64,000 nt of DNA from Sulfurimonas sp. HSL-1716 (GCF_039645975.1 NZ_CP147918.1:124001-188000); one strand, 5' to 3'. Shown: positions 8,117 through 17,162, numbered from the stretch's first letter. Numbers and translations: made by a program. Notes: generated by a model not told the origin, from the letters alone.

Positions 8117-8135
8117 ACATAAAATGATTTTATGT
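8117..8135. promoter_or_regulatory. 19-bp palindrome next to the Fnr-type box
   Basis: ACATAAAATGATTTTATGT is a perfect dyad around one central base and directly abuts the 8103 box. It could be a second operator for the cytochrome promoter or part of a terminator for the DUF59 operon that ends at 8164. The loop is too short for a good RNA hairpin. Confidence 0.45.
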
Positions 8136-8163
8136 CAATTATGAGGCGTGTTCGGTAGAAGTT

Positions 8164-8463
8164 TTATGCTCCAAGCGCTTTTTTGACATTATCGTCCGCC
8201 ATCGTAATATTCCATGCAGGTTCCCAAACCAGGTTGATCTCACACTCTTTTACGCCTTCGACTTTTTCGCATGCTTCTTTGACCCATTGTACTATCAACT
8301 GGTGAAGCGGGCATGCCTGCGTTGAAAGCGTCATGGTCACAACGACGTCGTTGGATTCTTTGATCTCTACGTTGTAGATCAAGCCCATTTCAACCAGATT
8401 GAACCCGACCTCGGGATCGATGACCGTTGCGATAGACTGATATATAGTTTCTTCTTTAAGCAT
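8164..8463 (-). CDS. MIP18/DUF59 family iron-sulfur assembly-type protein
   Basis: 99 residues with the family's DPEVGFNLVEMGLIY block near residue 16 and the TMTLSTQACPLHQ block holding the conserved cysteine. DUF59 proteins (SufT, PaaD) help mature Fe-S or other metalloproteins. The start overlaps the stop of the polytopic membrane protein upstream, and the operon begins with a DUF2249 gene. This grouping often accompanies NO- or denitrification-linked genes, so it may mature a metallocentre there. Confidence 0.85.
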   Translation of the reverse strand: MLKEETIYQSIATVIDPEVGFNLVEMGLIYNVEIKESNDVVVTMTLSTQACPLHQLIVQWVKEACEKVEGVKECEINLVWEPAWNITMADDNVKKALGA

Positions 8464-9701
8464 TATTTGAACCTCATAATATAAATTAGATTGCGCAGCA
8501 GAAAAAGACTGCCGACCGATAGGGATGCTACTGCGAACTTAAAAAGCATGTTATTGCCAAACAGGATTCCGCAAGTCCCGCCAAATACTCCTATGGTACC
8601 GAAAAATATTTGTATATTGGCACTTTTCTGCGGCACCATTTCCGCAAGCATCGGTACTTTTTCCTTTCCGACAAGAGGTGAAAAGCGTTCGAACCAGATC
8701 AAAAAAGGTACGATTTTGTATAGGTGCCCGATGATCATAAATCCGAAAAACCCCGTAAATATCAGCCAGCCTGTCGCTAAGACTATTGCTTCGCTGCCGT
8801 TATAGAGATAATACAGCCCCAAGGGCAGCGAGCTTAAAAGCGAAGCATGCGATATATACAGAGATTTTGCATAGATATCGTTTTCCTTACGCGCGCGTGT
8901 CTTATATAGGATATATATCTGGTAAAGATAAAACAGAAGCGATACTGCGCTTAAAAGATACCCTATATATGCAAGAACCGTCAAATGAAGCAGCGATGCC
9001 GCCGCTACGGATAGTACGCCGAGGGATATCGATAAAAGAGCCGTTTTTATCGGACGCCATGAAAAGTGATGTGAAAGTGCGAACATCGGGATCAAAGTCA
9101 TCGAGAGTCCGAAAATTGTGATCATGACATATCCGACGACGACCAGATATACATGCCCTTTGAGAAGTTCGAGCAGGTCGATGCTGATCTTGCCGGCAAA
9201 TCCGAATGCCAGAGTGATGCCAAAGAGTATGCCCAGCAGTAAAAACAGATTGGCTATGATGATGCTCAGCATTGTAAAAGTCAGTTTTTTTTGAATTTTT
9301 TTGATCGTTAAAAAAGTATCTAAAAGAAACGTGAACATCGCTGCCAATACGGTCATACCGCCAAAAGGCAGGAAAGAAGGGGAAATTGTAAATCCGTAAG
9401 CCATCATCAGTGTTCCGCCGAGAAGAAGAGGCCAGATCACATAATAGAGGTTTACGGCAAAGTGACCGCTCTCTAACACGACGGGCACCAGCTGCGCCAT
9501 CGCACCGAAAATGATCATAATGACAAATCCCAAAAGAAACAGGTGTACCCACGCTATAACGAAAGGATCCGTATAACCGATGACCGACATATTAAAAGAC
9601 AGAGCAAAAAGACTGCTTACTATATAAAAGATGACGCCGATAATGAAGTAGGGTGCGATCAGTTTAAAAGGCGGCGCAAAATCACGGTTAATTACAAACA
9701 T
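8463..9701 (-). CDS. Polytopic membrane protein, NnrS/heme-copper oxidase subunit I-like
   Basis: 412 residues with about 12 membrane segments and histidines at membrane positions: VHLFLLGF near 50, KGHVYLVVVGY mid-chain, SHHFSW, and GHLYKIVPFLIWF near 330. These patterns are reminiscent of oxidase subunit I and NnrS proteins, but I see no full set of heme-copper ligands. A role in NO handling or electron transfer is inferred from the operon (DUF2249 upstream, DUF59 downstream) and the neighbours. The family assignment is tentative. Confidence 0.6.
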   Translation of the reverse strand: MFVINRDFAPPFKLIAPYFIIGVIFYIVSSLFALSFNMSVIGYTDPFVIAWVHLFLLGFVIMIIFGAMAQLVPVVLESGHFAVNLYYVIWPLLLGGTLMMAYGFTISPSFLPFGGMTVLAAMFTFLLDTFLTIKKIQKKLTFTMLSIIIANLFLLLGILFGITLAFGFAGKISIDLLELLKGHVYLVVVGYVMITIFGLSMTLIPMFALSHHFSWRPIKTALLSISLGVLSVAAASLLHLTVLAYIGYLLSAVSLLFYLYQIYILYKTRARKENDIYAKSLYISHASLLSSLPLGLYYLYNGSEAIVLATGWLIFTGFFGFMIIGHLYKIVPFLIWFERFSPLVGKEKVPMLAEMVPQKSANIQIFFGTIGVFGGTCGILFGNNMLFKFAVASLSVGSLFLLRNLIYIMRFK

Positions 9702-9732
9702 CTGTATCTTCTTACTTACTCTTTCTTTTGTC

Positions 9733-10038
9733 TTAGCTTGCTTTGTAACTGAAAGTTATTTTTACACGACCGTCTTCAAGGTCTTCTGTAAAAATGTCGT
9801 AGTTTTGTTTTATTTTTTCAAATAATCCTATCGGTTTTTTGTGATTGATCATCACTAATTTGTGGTCGGTAGCATTGATAAGTTCGATTCCTCTCATAGC
9901 ATTGACCATAGGAAAAGGCGGCTCACACAGGGATGTGTCAAACTGATAATAAGTTACGTCGTTTCTTGTGTACGTATAAAAATCCACTGTCGCACCGGGG
10001 ACATCGATTTTCGTAGCATACTCAGGTAATACATTCAT
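9733..10038 (-). CDS. DUF2249-like protein
   Basis: 101 residues from ATG 10038, which has AAAGG six bases upstream. The centre reads PPFPMVNAMRGIELI followed by DHKLVMINHKKPIGLFEKI, resembling DUF2249 (a TusA/SirA-like small fold), in which a P-x-P-L region and an H-x-P-x-x-L motif are conserved. DUF2249 genes are common beside nitrite, NO and molybdoenzyme genes; the biochemical role is not known to me. First gene of a minus-strand operon reaching to 8164. Confidence 0.65.
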   Translation of the reverse strand: MNVLPEYATKIDVPGATVDFYTYTRNDVTYYQFDTSLCEPPFPMVNAMRGIELINATDHKLVMINHKKPIGLFEKIKQNYDIFTEDLEDGRVKITFSYKAS

Positions 10039-10162
10039 AATAGACCTTTGAGTTGAAGATAATTTTAGAATATTAATGTAAAATACATTTTTCTGCATTA
10101 ACAAATGTCAAGAATTGTTTCAAAAATTTGATATATTATTTGAAAAAAGAGAAGGGTAACCG

Positions 10163-11059
10163 ATGAATTTTCGAAAATACGTACATGCGGTAGGTACGGG
10201 AGTAAAAGGAAACAGAGATTTAAGCTTCGAAGAAGCCGAAGATATGATGCGTCAGATGTTGGATCAAAGCGTTCACACGGAGCAGATCGCGGCATTTTTG
10301 CTGGGGTGGAGACTTAAACCGGAAACCACGACGGAGTTTCGAGGAGCTATCAAAGCATGTGATTCATATATCACGCCCGTTAAGATTCAAAACTCGATCG
10401 AGCTTGGCTATCCTTTTGACGGCAAAGCAAATAATCCCTATATTTTTCCTCTTGTTGCCCGTGTGCTTCAAGATGCGGGTCTTAGTCTTGTGGTCATGGG
10501 TGACGATCTGCAGCCGGCAAAACACGGCATCACTACAAAAGAGATATGTACGCATCTTGAGCTGAACGCCAACTGCCATTTTTTCGACAGAAAAGATTTT
10601 TTCAAAGAGCTTCATAATCTGACGGAAGTGCGTATGCGGCTCGGACTTCGTACGGGTTTTAACACGATAGAAAAGCTTCCTCGTGTCGCGGGCAGCGAGT
10701 ACGCGATAACAGGCGTCTTTCACAAACCCTATGTCAAAAAATATATCGAAGTTTTTTCGGACCGTTATGAGAGATTTGCCTTGATCCAAGGGAATGAGGG
10801 AACACCGGAACTTTTCAGTAAAGGCAGACTGTGGATCGCCAACGGTGAAGGTGCAGAAGAGTTTATCATCGATCCGGAGCACTACGGGATACGCTATCAG
10901 AAATCATGGGAGTGTATTTCGCTCGAAGAATCCTTGGAACAGGTAAATAACCCTTCTGCGGAGTTTTTGAAACTTGCAAAATTAAATGCTGCTATCTATC
11001 TTTTCGTCGCACAAAAAGCCAAGAGCATCGACGACGCTTTTGAAATGCTAAATGGATAA
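10163..11059 (+). CDS. YbiB-like protein (anthranilate phosphoribosyltransferase fold)
   Basis: 298 residues. The N-terminal helical part (QMLDQSVHTEQIAAFLLGWRLK) and the following alpha/beta part match the TrpD family, but the TrpD GTGGD-type phosphate loop is replaced by PFDGKANNPYIFP, as in YbiB/TrpD2 proteins, which bind nucleic acid and are not tryptophan enzymes. It overlaps the MFS gene by 8 bases. The exact function is unknown. Confidence 0.75.
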   Translation: MNFRKYVHAVGTGVKGNRDLSFEEAEDMMRQMLDQSVHTEQIAAFLLGWRLKPETTTEFRGAIKACDSYITPVKIQNSIELGYPFDGKANNPYIFPLVARVLQDAGLSLVVMGDDLQPAKHGITTKEICTHLELNANCHFFDRKDFFKELHNLTEVRMRLGLRTGFNTIEKLPRVAGSEYAITGVFHKPYVKKYIEVFSDRYERFALIQGNEGTPELFSKGRLWIANGEGAEEFIIDPEHYGIRYQKSWECISLEESLEQVNNPSAEFLKLAKLNAAIYLFVAQKAKSIDDAFEMLNG

Positions 11060-12296
11060 ACGCTCCAACCATATAAGAAATGTCCTTCACGGGTTTTTTC
11101 TCTCTATCGGAACGACGATCGCCGAACCTTCGACCATCCTGCCGCTGATCTTGAACGCTTTTGGCGGAGGAGCACTGCTGGTCGGCTTTTTTTCCGCCTT
11201 TCTTCGCGGAGGTGCTATCATCGTGCAGATGTTTGCGGCTTTTCAGTCACAGAACTATGCAAGGATGCTTCCCTATCTGAGACGCGTTTTTTTCATACGT
11301 TTTCTTGCCTGGTTCGGGATCGGCGTGTCGATACTTCTCTTTGGAACATCCCATCCGAACATAACACTTTTGTGCATCGGAACGGGACTGTTCATCTTTT
11401 CTTTCAGTGCAGGGTTTGGAGCGATCTACTTTAAAGATATACTTGCAAAGATATTTACGCATAAATTTCGCGGCAGAAGCATGGCATACAGACAGTTTTT
11501 TACCGCTTTGGGAGGATTGGTGAGCGGTTCTCTTGCGGCGGTCATTCTCGATCTTTTTCAACCGCCTTTGAGCTACGGCTATCTTTTCATGATCAGTGCA
11601 TTTTTCATGGGGTTCGGATATCTGGCTTTTGCAACGGTGGACGAACCCGAAAAAATCGAAATGGCGCCCAGAGAAAACTCTTTCAAAAAGTTCTTATACA
11701 GTGCGCTTGAAACACTCAAAGCCGATAAAGATCTGCAGATCCAGGTCACGACGTTTTTGCTTGCGTACGGCTATCTTATGGCGCTGCCTTTTATCATACT
11801 CGATGCCAAGAGCAAAATTGAGTTGAGCGCATCGGCCATAGGCATCCTTATAACCACGCAGATGGTCGGGGCGATGCTCAGTAATTTTTTGTGGGGAAAA
11901 CTGACGGGCAGCGGCAAGAACAGGCATACGGCCGGCATCGCCATCGGCATGCATCTCATTGCCGTTTTGACGGCATTCTTTGCAACAACGCTTTATGAAT
12001 ATATGCTGATCTTTTTCTTGATAGGAGCGGCGGCGGACGGAAACCGCATCGCTTCGGGAAACCTCATACTTATTTTGGCGCCGCCGCAAAAGCGTTCTAT
12101 ATACGTAGCGTTACAAATCAACATAGTTTCATTTGGAATGTTTTTTTCTATTTTAGGCGGATTGATCGTTCATATAAGCAGTTATAAAATACTTTACGGT
12201 ATCACTGCAGCGGTTCTGACAGCGGCTTTTTTGACATCTTTGAGACTAAAAGACGAGAGAGAAAAGCAGCATGAAAGTGACACAATAGTGACATGA
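11052..12296 (+). CDS. MFS transporter
   Basis: 414 residues with about 12 membrane segments. A central cytoplasmic loop (residues about 195-220, rich in K and E) divides two six-helix halves, as usual in the major facilitator superfamily. Substrate is unknown. It overlaps the YbiB-like gene, so both are probably cotranscribed. Confidence 0.8.
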   Translation: MDKRSNHIRNVLHGFFLSIGTTIAEPSTILPLILNAFGGGALLVGFFSAFLRGGAIIVQMFAAFQSQNYARMLPYLRRVFFIRFLAWFGIGVSILLFGTSHPNITLLCIGTGLFIFSFSAGFGAIYFKDILAKIFTHKFRGRSMAYRQFFTALGGLVSGSLAAVILDLFQPPLSYGYLFMISAFFMGFGYLAFATVDEPEKIEMAPRENSFKKFLYSALETLKADKDLQIQVTTFLLAYGYLMALPFIILDAKSKIELSASAIGILITTQMVGAMLSNFLWGKLTGSGKNRHTAGIAIGMHLIAVLTAFFATTLYEYMLIFFLIGAAADGNRIASGNLILILAPPQKRSIYVALQINIVSFGMFFSILGGLIVHISSYKILYGITAAVLTAAFLTSLRLKDEREKQHESDTIVT

Positions 12297-12355
12297 ATTG
12301 TTAGGATATTTTAACGCATCATCATATAAACTACAGATAATATTTGGAGTGACTT

Positions 12356-14464
12356 ATGATAGAAAATATTTTAAAAAGAGACGGCACATATAAAGAGTTC
12401 TTATCTTTCAAAATCGAAGATGCGATAAAAAAAGCTTTTAAATCTCAGCATGTGACGTATGACAGTTCTGTGTTTTTTAATGTCTTGGAAGAGCTTAAAA
12501 ACAAAAGAGTGGTCGCTGTCGAGGACATTCAAGACCTAATAGAACAAGAGTTGTACAAAGCAAGATACTTTGATGTGTTAAAAAGCTTCATGCTTTATCG
12601 CCACACTCACAAAATGCAAAGAGAGCGTGTTTTAGATGAAGACACGACATACATCAATTCGACACAGACTATCGAAGAGTACATCAACGGAAGCGACTGG
12701 AGGATAAAAGCCAATTCGAACACGGGGTATTCGAATGCCGGTCTTGTAAACAATACGGCCGGAAAAGTGATAGCAAACTACTGGCTGGACAAAATATATT
12801 CCAAAGAGGAAGGGTATGCCCACCGTAACGGCGATTATCATATTCATGACCTTGATTGTCTCACGGGTTATTGTGCCGGATGGAGCCTAAGAGTTCTTTT
12901 GGATGAAGGATTTAACGGCGTAAGGGGACGGGTCGAATCCAGTGCTCCGAGACATTTCCGCGAAGCACTTGGACAGATGGCAAACTTTCTTGGTATATTA
13001 CAGTCCGAATGGGCAGGTGCTCAAGCGTTTAGTTCGTTCGATACCTATCTGGCACCTTACGCATTTAAAGATAAACTGCCGTATAACGATATCAAAAAAG
13101 CGATCAGAAGTTTTGTGTACAATCTAAACGTGCCAGCAAGATGGGGGCAGTCGCCTTTTACCAACATAACGATCGACTGGACGGTCCCTGAGGATTTGAA
13201 ATCCCAGATACCTACAAGCAAACAAAAACACCTCTTTAAAGGGGTCTTGGACAAAGAACTTCAAGAAGAAGCTCTTAAAAGAGGGGCCTCTTCGCTAGAA
13301 AACATGACATACGCTCATTTTCAACCGGAGATGAACCAGATCAACAGGGCGTACTATGAGATCATGACCGAAGGCGATCTTACGGGACAGCCTTTTACTT
13401 TCCCGATCCCTACGGTAAATATTACCGAAGATTTCGACTGGTACGGAGAAAATACGGACGTGTTGTTTGAAAACACCGCAAAAGTAGGTTCTTCATATTT
13501 TCAAAATTTTATCGGGTCTCAATATAAAAGGGATGCAGAAGGAAATCTTGTTCCGAATGAAGAAGCATACAAACCGGGGCATGTCCGCTCTATGTGCTGC
13601 CGTCTTCAGCTGGACCTCAGAGAGCTTCTAAAACGCGGAGGGGGATTGTTCGGTTCTGCCGAGATGACAGGTTCCATCGGTGTCGTTACTATAAATATGG
13701 CGAGATTAGGGTTCCTTTATAAAGGAGATCAAGAAGCGCTTTACGAGCGTTTGGATCAGTTGATGGAGATGGCAAAATCTACCTTGGAGAAAAAACGCGT
13801 ATTTATTCAGGAGATGTATGACAGAGGGTTGTTTCCGTATACAAAACGTTATCTTCCGGGATTTAAGAACCATTTCTCCACTATCGGCGTGAACGGTATC
13901 AACGAGATGATAAGAAACTTCACGAGTGACAGTTACGATATCAGTGACCCAAGAGGTATAGAGTTTGCTACGGAGATATTAAACCACATGAGAGACAAAA
14001 TGGTCGAGTATCAGGAGGAGACGGGTAACCTTTATAATCTTGAAGCGACACCTGCAGAAGGAACGACGTACAGATTTGCAAAAGAGGATAAAAAACGATA
14101 CAACGATTCGATCATCCAGGCGGGTGAGGGGCAAAACATCTATTATACGAACTCCTCTCAAATCCCTGTCGATCTGACGAACGATCCGTTTGAAGCGTTG
14201 AGTCTTCAAGACGATCTTCAATGTAAGTATACGGGCGGAACCGTTTTGCATCTCTATATGCAAGAGCAGGTGAGCTCTACGGAAGCTTGTAGAAAATTGG
14301 TAAAAAATGTCATAACCAATTTCAGACTTCCTTATATAACGGTCACTCCGCTTTTCTCCGTATGTCCAAAACATGGATATATCGAAGGAGAGCATGAGTA
14401 TTGTCCTAAGTGTGATGAAGAGATCGTACAAGAATACGAAACGGCAAAACGCGAAGTTTCATAA
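12356..14464 (+). CDS. nrdD: Anaerobic ribonucleoside-triphosphate reductase, catalytic chain without its glycyl-radical tail
   Basis: 702 residues. An ATP-cone-like allosteric domain (about 1-90) precedes the class III barrel, with family segments YHIHDLD, NVPARWGQSPFTN, the active-site cysteine region RSMCCRLQLD and EATPAEGTTYRFA. The zinc site near the C-terminus is C670, H673, C683, C686. The chain stops about 16 residues after it, where other NrdD proteins go on to the glycyl-radical RxxGY segment; that segment is a separate 50-residue gene at 14486. NrdD reduces NTPs to dNTPs without oxygen. ATG has GGAG six bases upstream. Confidence 0.92.
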   Translation: MIENILKRDGTYKEFLSFKIEDAIKKAFKSQHVTYDSSVFFNVLEELKNKRVVAVEDIQDLIEQELYKARYFDVLKSFMLYRHTHKMQRERVLDEDTTYINSTQTIEEYINGSDWRIKANSNTGYSNAGLVNNTAGKVIANYWLDKIYSKEEGYAHRNGDYHIHDLDCLTGYCAGWSLRVLLDEGFNGVRGRVESSAPRHFREALGQMANFLGILQSEWAGAQAFSSFDTYLAPYAFKDKLPYNDIKKAIRSFVYNLNVPARWGQSPFTNITIDWTVPEDLKSQIPTSKQKHLFKGVLDKELQEEALKRGASSLENMTYAHFQPEMNQINRAYYEIMTEGDLTGQPFTFPIPTVNITEDFDWYGENTDVLFENTAKVGSSYFQNFIGSQYKRDAEGNLVPNEEAYKPGHVRSMCCRLQLDLRELLKRGGGLFGSAEMTGSIGVVTINMARLGFLYKGDQEALYERLDQLMEMAKSTLEKKRVFIQEMYDRGLFPYTKRYLPGFKNHFSTIGVNGINEMIRNFTSDSYDISDPRGIEFATEILNHMRDKMVEYQEETGNLYNLEATPAEGTTYRFAKEDKKRYNDSIIQAGEGQNIYYTNSSQIPVDLTNDPFEALSLQDDLQCKYTGGTVLHLYMQEQVSSTEACRKLVKNVITNFRLPYITVTPLFSVCPKHGYIEGEHEYCPKCDEEIVQEYETAKREVS

Positions 14465-14485
14465 AACTAAAACAAGGAGAAAAAC

Positions 14486-14638
14486 ATGAAAAAGAACGAC
14501 GTATTAAACCTATTGAAAGAGAAAAGACAAAGATGTACCGTATATACGAGAGTTATGGGATATCACAGACCTGTGGAGAGTTTCAACCTGGGAAAAATAG
14601 GTGAGCATAAACAAAGACAACAATTTATTGAACACTAA
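14486..14638 (+). CDS. Detached glycyl-radical domain of NrdD (50 residues)
   Basis: A 50-residue protein starting 21 bases after the nrdD stop with a strong AAGGAG. Its centre, TRVMGYHRPVESFNLGKIGE (residues 21-40), matches the extreme C-terminus of class III ribonucleotide reductases, where the glycine before Tyr carries the radical (G25 here). The large chain lacks this part. I infer that both assemble into one enzyme, with the radical installed by NrdG; the nrdG start overlaps the 3' part of this gene. Its own ribosome site argues against a recent frameshift. Confidence 0.85.
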   Translation: MKKNDVLNLLKEKRQRCTVYTRVMGYHRPVESFNLGKIGEHKQRQQFIEH

Positions 14639-15302
14639 AATCGTCTACGATATTACAAAATTTACGCATCTCGATTTTCCCGATCACCTGTCATGTATAA
14701 TATGGTTCGCGGGGTGTAACATGAGATGCGACTATTGCTACAACCAAGCGATAGTTTTTGCAAAAAACGGAAGTCACTCGTTAGACGACGTGATCGAATT
14801 CTTAAAGACCAGAATCGGTTTGCTTGACGGAGTAGTCCTCTCCGGCGGTGAAGCAACGGATTATGATCTTGCACAATTCTGTACTCAGATCAAAGCGCTC
14901 GGGTTTAAAATCAAGCTTGATACCAACGGCACCAATTTCCAACGCCTTAAAACTTTGTGTGAATCGAGTCTTATCGATTACGTGGCACTTGATTATAAAG
15001 CGCCGGAGTATAAGTTTCAGCAGGTAACCAAATCAAGCAAGTACGAAGAGTTTTCAAAAAGTCTGCATTATCTGATAGAAAGCGGTATCGACTTTGAAGC
15101 ACGGACGACTGTTCATACCGACCTTATAGACGAACAGGATATAAACGCCATCATAAAAGATCTCAAGGCACGGGGATATAATAAAAAATATTATCTGCAA
15201 AACTTTCTGGATACGGGAGACAATATCGGAAAGATAACCGCTTCAAAGAAAAAAATCGATAAGAATCTGCTTTCAGACAGCATAGAAATAGTTTTCAGAT
15301 AA
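14601..15302 (+). CDS. nrdG: Anaerobic ribonucleotide reductase activating enzyme (radical SAM)
   Basis: 233 residues with the radical SAM cluster CNMRCDYC at 39-46 and the SAM-binding region SGGEATDYD. It uses S-adenosylmethionine to make the glycyl radical on NrdD. The GTG start has GGGA nearby and lies inside the small glycyl-radical gene, overlapping it by 38 bases in another frame; a TTG nine codons later is an alternative. Coexpression with both NrdD pieces is clear. Confidence 0.9.
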   Translation: MSINKDNNLLNTKIVYDITKFTHLDFPDHLSCIIWFAGCNMRCDYCYNQAIVFAKNGSHSLDDVIEFLKTRIGLLDGVVLSGGEATDYDLAQFCTQIKALGFKIKLDTNGTNFQRLKTLCESSLIDYVALDYKAPEYKFQQVTKSSKYEEFSKSLHYLIESGIDFEARTTVHTDLIDEQDINAIIKDLKARGYNKKYYLQNFLDTGDNIGKITASKKKIDKNLLSDSIEIVFR

Positions 15303-15314
15303 GATCATTTTTAT

Positions 15315-15328
15315 TGACGCAAATCATC
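15315..15328 (+). promoter_or_regulatory. Fnr-type box of the siroheme reductase promoter
   Basis: TTGACGCAAATCAT resembles TTGAC/T-N4-A/GTCAA with one poor end base. TAACAT (15351-15356) begins exactly 22 nt after it, the same spacing as the nnrS and cytochrome c promoters. Confidence 0.55.
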
Positions 15329-15383
15329 ATTTTTTGGTATTTCATAAGTTAACATAACGCTTTTAAACTATCGGAGTGAATCT

Positions 15384-17069
15384 ATGGAAGCAGATGAGAA
15401 ATTAAATAAATATGAACGTTATAAGATGCGAAAGTGCCCTTATGACTTCTTTCCCGAAATTAGGTCTCTTGATTTTGAGAACATATCAGATGCCGACAGA
15501 TATTATCTGCAGGACTTCGGTATTTTCAACGCCGACTTTTTAGAAGGCGAGTTTACCATAAGGATCCGTGTCCCCGGAGGCAGATTGACCGCACGGCAAT
15601 TTCAAAGCATAGCCGATATCGTCGCAGAGCATGATCTTCATATCATATTGACCGCGCGGGCGGGAATGCAGATCCATGGACTGTATGGGGATAACGTTTT
15701 GGAGGTCTTTGATCAGATCAACGCCCTTGAGATCACGACGTGGCAGAGTTTCGGCGACAATGTGCGTAATATAGTAACCGATATCTACGACGGTGTCGGA
15801 GAGCATTGCGAGATAGAGGCATACCCGATAATCATGCAGATGCAGGAAAAAATCTTGAAAAACCCGCGTTACGTCGGGATGCTTCCCCGCCGCATCTCGG
15901 TCGGGGTATCGGGGAACCGTGCCAATGTAGTATCACTGTTCGCAAACGATCTTTATTTTGCTTTGGCGGAGAAAGAGGGCACGTTGGGCTTCAATGTCTA
16001 TATGGGAGGCAAAAACTCGGAGATCGCCAAAGATGCGAACATCTTTTTATTAAAAGAGGAGGTTCCTGATTTTTTTGCCGCGTTCGTAGAAACCTTCTTT
16101 ATACATGGTCTGCGTAAATCGCGTTGGAAAAGCCGTTTGTTCCATCTGCTTGAGCAGATCGGTATGGAGCAGTTCAAAGAGTATGTTCAAGAGGAGTATG
16201 CAAAGCCGTTCGAACCTGCGGGCAAACTGCTGCTGCAAAAAGAGAAGTTTACACAAAGCCAAAAGCTAAAAGACGGAACATACGCTTTTTGCTATCAGAC
16301 GGACTTTGCGCGGCTTGATGTAAAAGAGATAACCGAGATAGCCAAATATGCTACACAGCATGATGCCCAGATCCGCTTCGGGATTGATCAGAACATATAC
16401 CTGCTTGGACTGAAAGAGAAAACTCTGCCTTTGAACTCTCCAAAAGAGAGTGCGACGATAGTCGCATGTGCGGGCAGTGAGTATTGCCCTTTCTCATACT
16501 GGAGCATCAAGAACGAGACGGTATACCTTCCTCTGGACAAGATCAATGAGCATAGACTGCAGGTCGGATTTTCAGGATGTGCCAAAGGATGCGGAAGACA
16601 TCAGCATTCTGATATCGGGCTTATCGGACTGAGAACAAATAACTTCGGAGCTGCAGAAGGCGGGGCGAGAATATTTTTAGGAGCAGAACATTCAGGAGGA
16701 CACTCCGTGGGAAGGATGATCTTCTCTATGGTTCCTCTTGAGCATCTTCATTCACTGCTTACACTTATTATACAAATGTACGAGCAGAGCGGATACAAAG
16801 ATTTTGAAGAGTATGCAGGCGGGGTATTAAATACCTACTCCGAAGATTTTATCGCTTTATGGCTGCTGGCAAACACTCAGACAGGCAGAGCAGTCGATCT
16901 CAAAGCAAACAGTAAGATAGCTGCAGCCAATGAAGAAGAGAGATTCAAATATGAAAAAGATCTGCTTCATGAAAATTTTGCGGGAGTAGACTTTTTAGAA
17001 CTTATAGAAGACAACTTTAAAAGTGTAGTTTCAACAGTCAGTAAAAAGCTGTGGACTATCGAGGAATAA
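15384..17069 (+). CDS. Siroheme-dependent nitrite/sulfite reductase
   Basis: 561 residues with the duplicated ferredoxin-like and siroheme/4Fe-4S layout. The cluster ligands are C362 and C368 (CAGSEYC) and C399 and C403 (CAKGCG); the first ferredoxin-like half has LTARAGMQIHGL. The enzyme makes a six-electron reduction of nitrite to ammonium or sulfite to sulfide in the cytoplasm. The length and a Fnr-type box upstream favour assimilatory nitrite reductase, but the substrate cannot be told from sequence alone. SUMT at 1060 could supply the siroheme precursor. Confidence 0.88.
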   Translation: MEADEKLNKYERYKMRKCPYDFFPEIRSLDFENISDADRYYLQDFGIFNADFLEGEFTIRIRVPGGRLTARQFQSIADIVAEHDLHIILTARAGMQIHGLYGDNVLEVFDQINALEITTWQSFGDNVRNIVTDIYDGVGEHCEIEAYPIIMQMQEKILKNPRYVGMLPRRISVGVSGNRANVVSLFANDLYFALAEKEGTLGFNVYMGGKNSEIAKDANIFLLKEEVPDFFAAFVETFFIHGLRKSRWKSRLFHLLEQIGMEQFKEYVQEEYAKPFEPAGKLLLQKEKFTQSQKLKDGTYAFCYQTDFARLDVKEITEIAKYATQHDAQIRFGIDQNIYLLGLKEKTLPLNSPKESATIVACAGSEYCPFSYWSIKNETVYLPLDKINEHRLQVGFSGCAKGCGRHQHSDIGLIGLRTNNFGAAEGGARIFLGAEHSGGHSVGRMIFSMVPLEHLHSLLTLIIQMYEQSGYKDFEEYAGGVLNTYSEDFIALWLLANTQTGRAVDLKANSKIAAANEEERFKYEKDLLHENFAGVDFLELIEDNFKSVVSTVSKKLWTIEE

Positions 17070-17130
17070 AAGAGCATAATCCATACTTATGAGACAGATA
17101 AGTAACCTTAAACGAAAATAACGTCTTTTT

Positions 17131-17162
17131 ATTATCAAGTATTGATAATGATTATTGAATTT
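17131..17162. promoter_or_regulatory. Dyad and Fur-like site before the small exported protein
   Basis: ATTATCAAGTATTGATAAT (17131-17149) is a perfect 8-bp dyad with a 3-base centre. It runs into GATAATGATTATTGA (from 17144), which matches 12 of 19 positions of the classical Fur box by eye. Control by Fur is a suggestion only. Confidence 0.45.

Noticed and set aside
10098-10163. Fnr-like pieces (TTGTTTCAAA, TTTGATATATTATTTGA) between the DUF2249 and YbiB-like genes
   Set aside because: Neither gives two half-sites with a 4-base centre.
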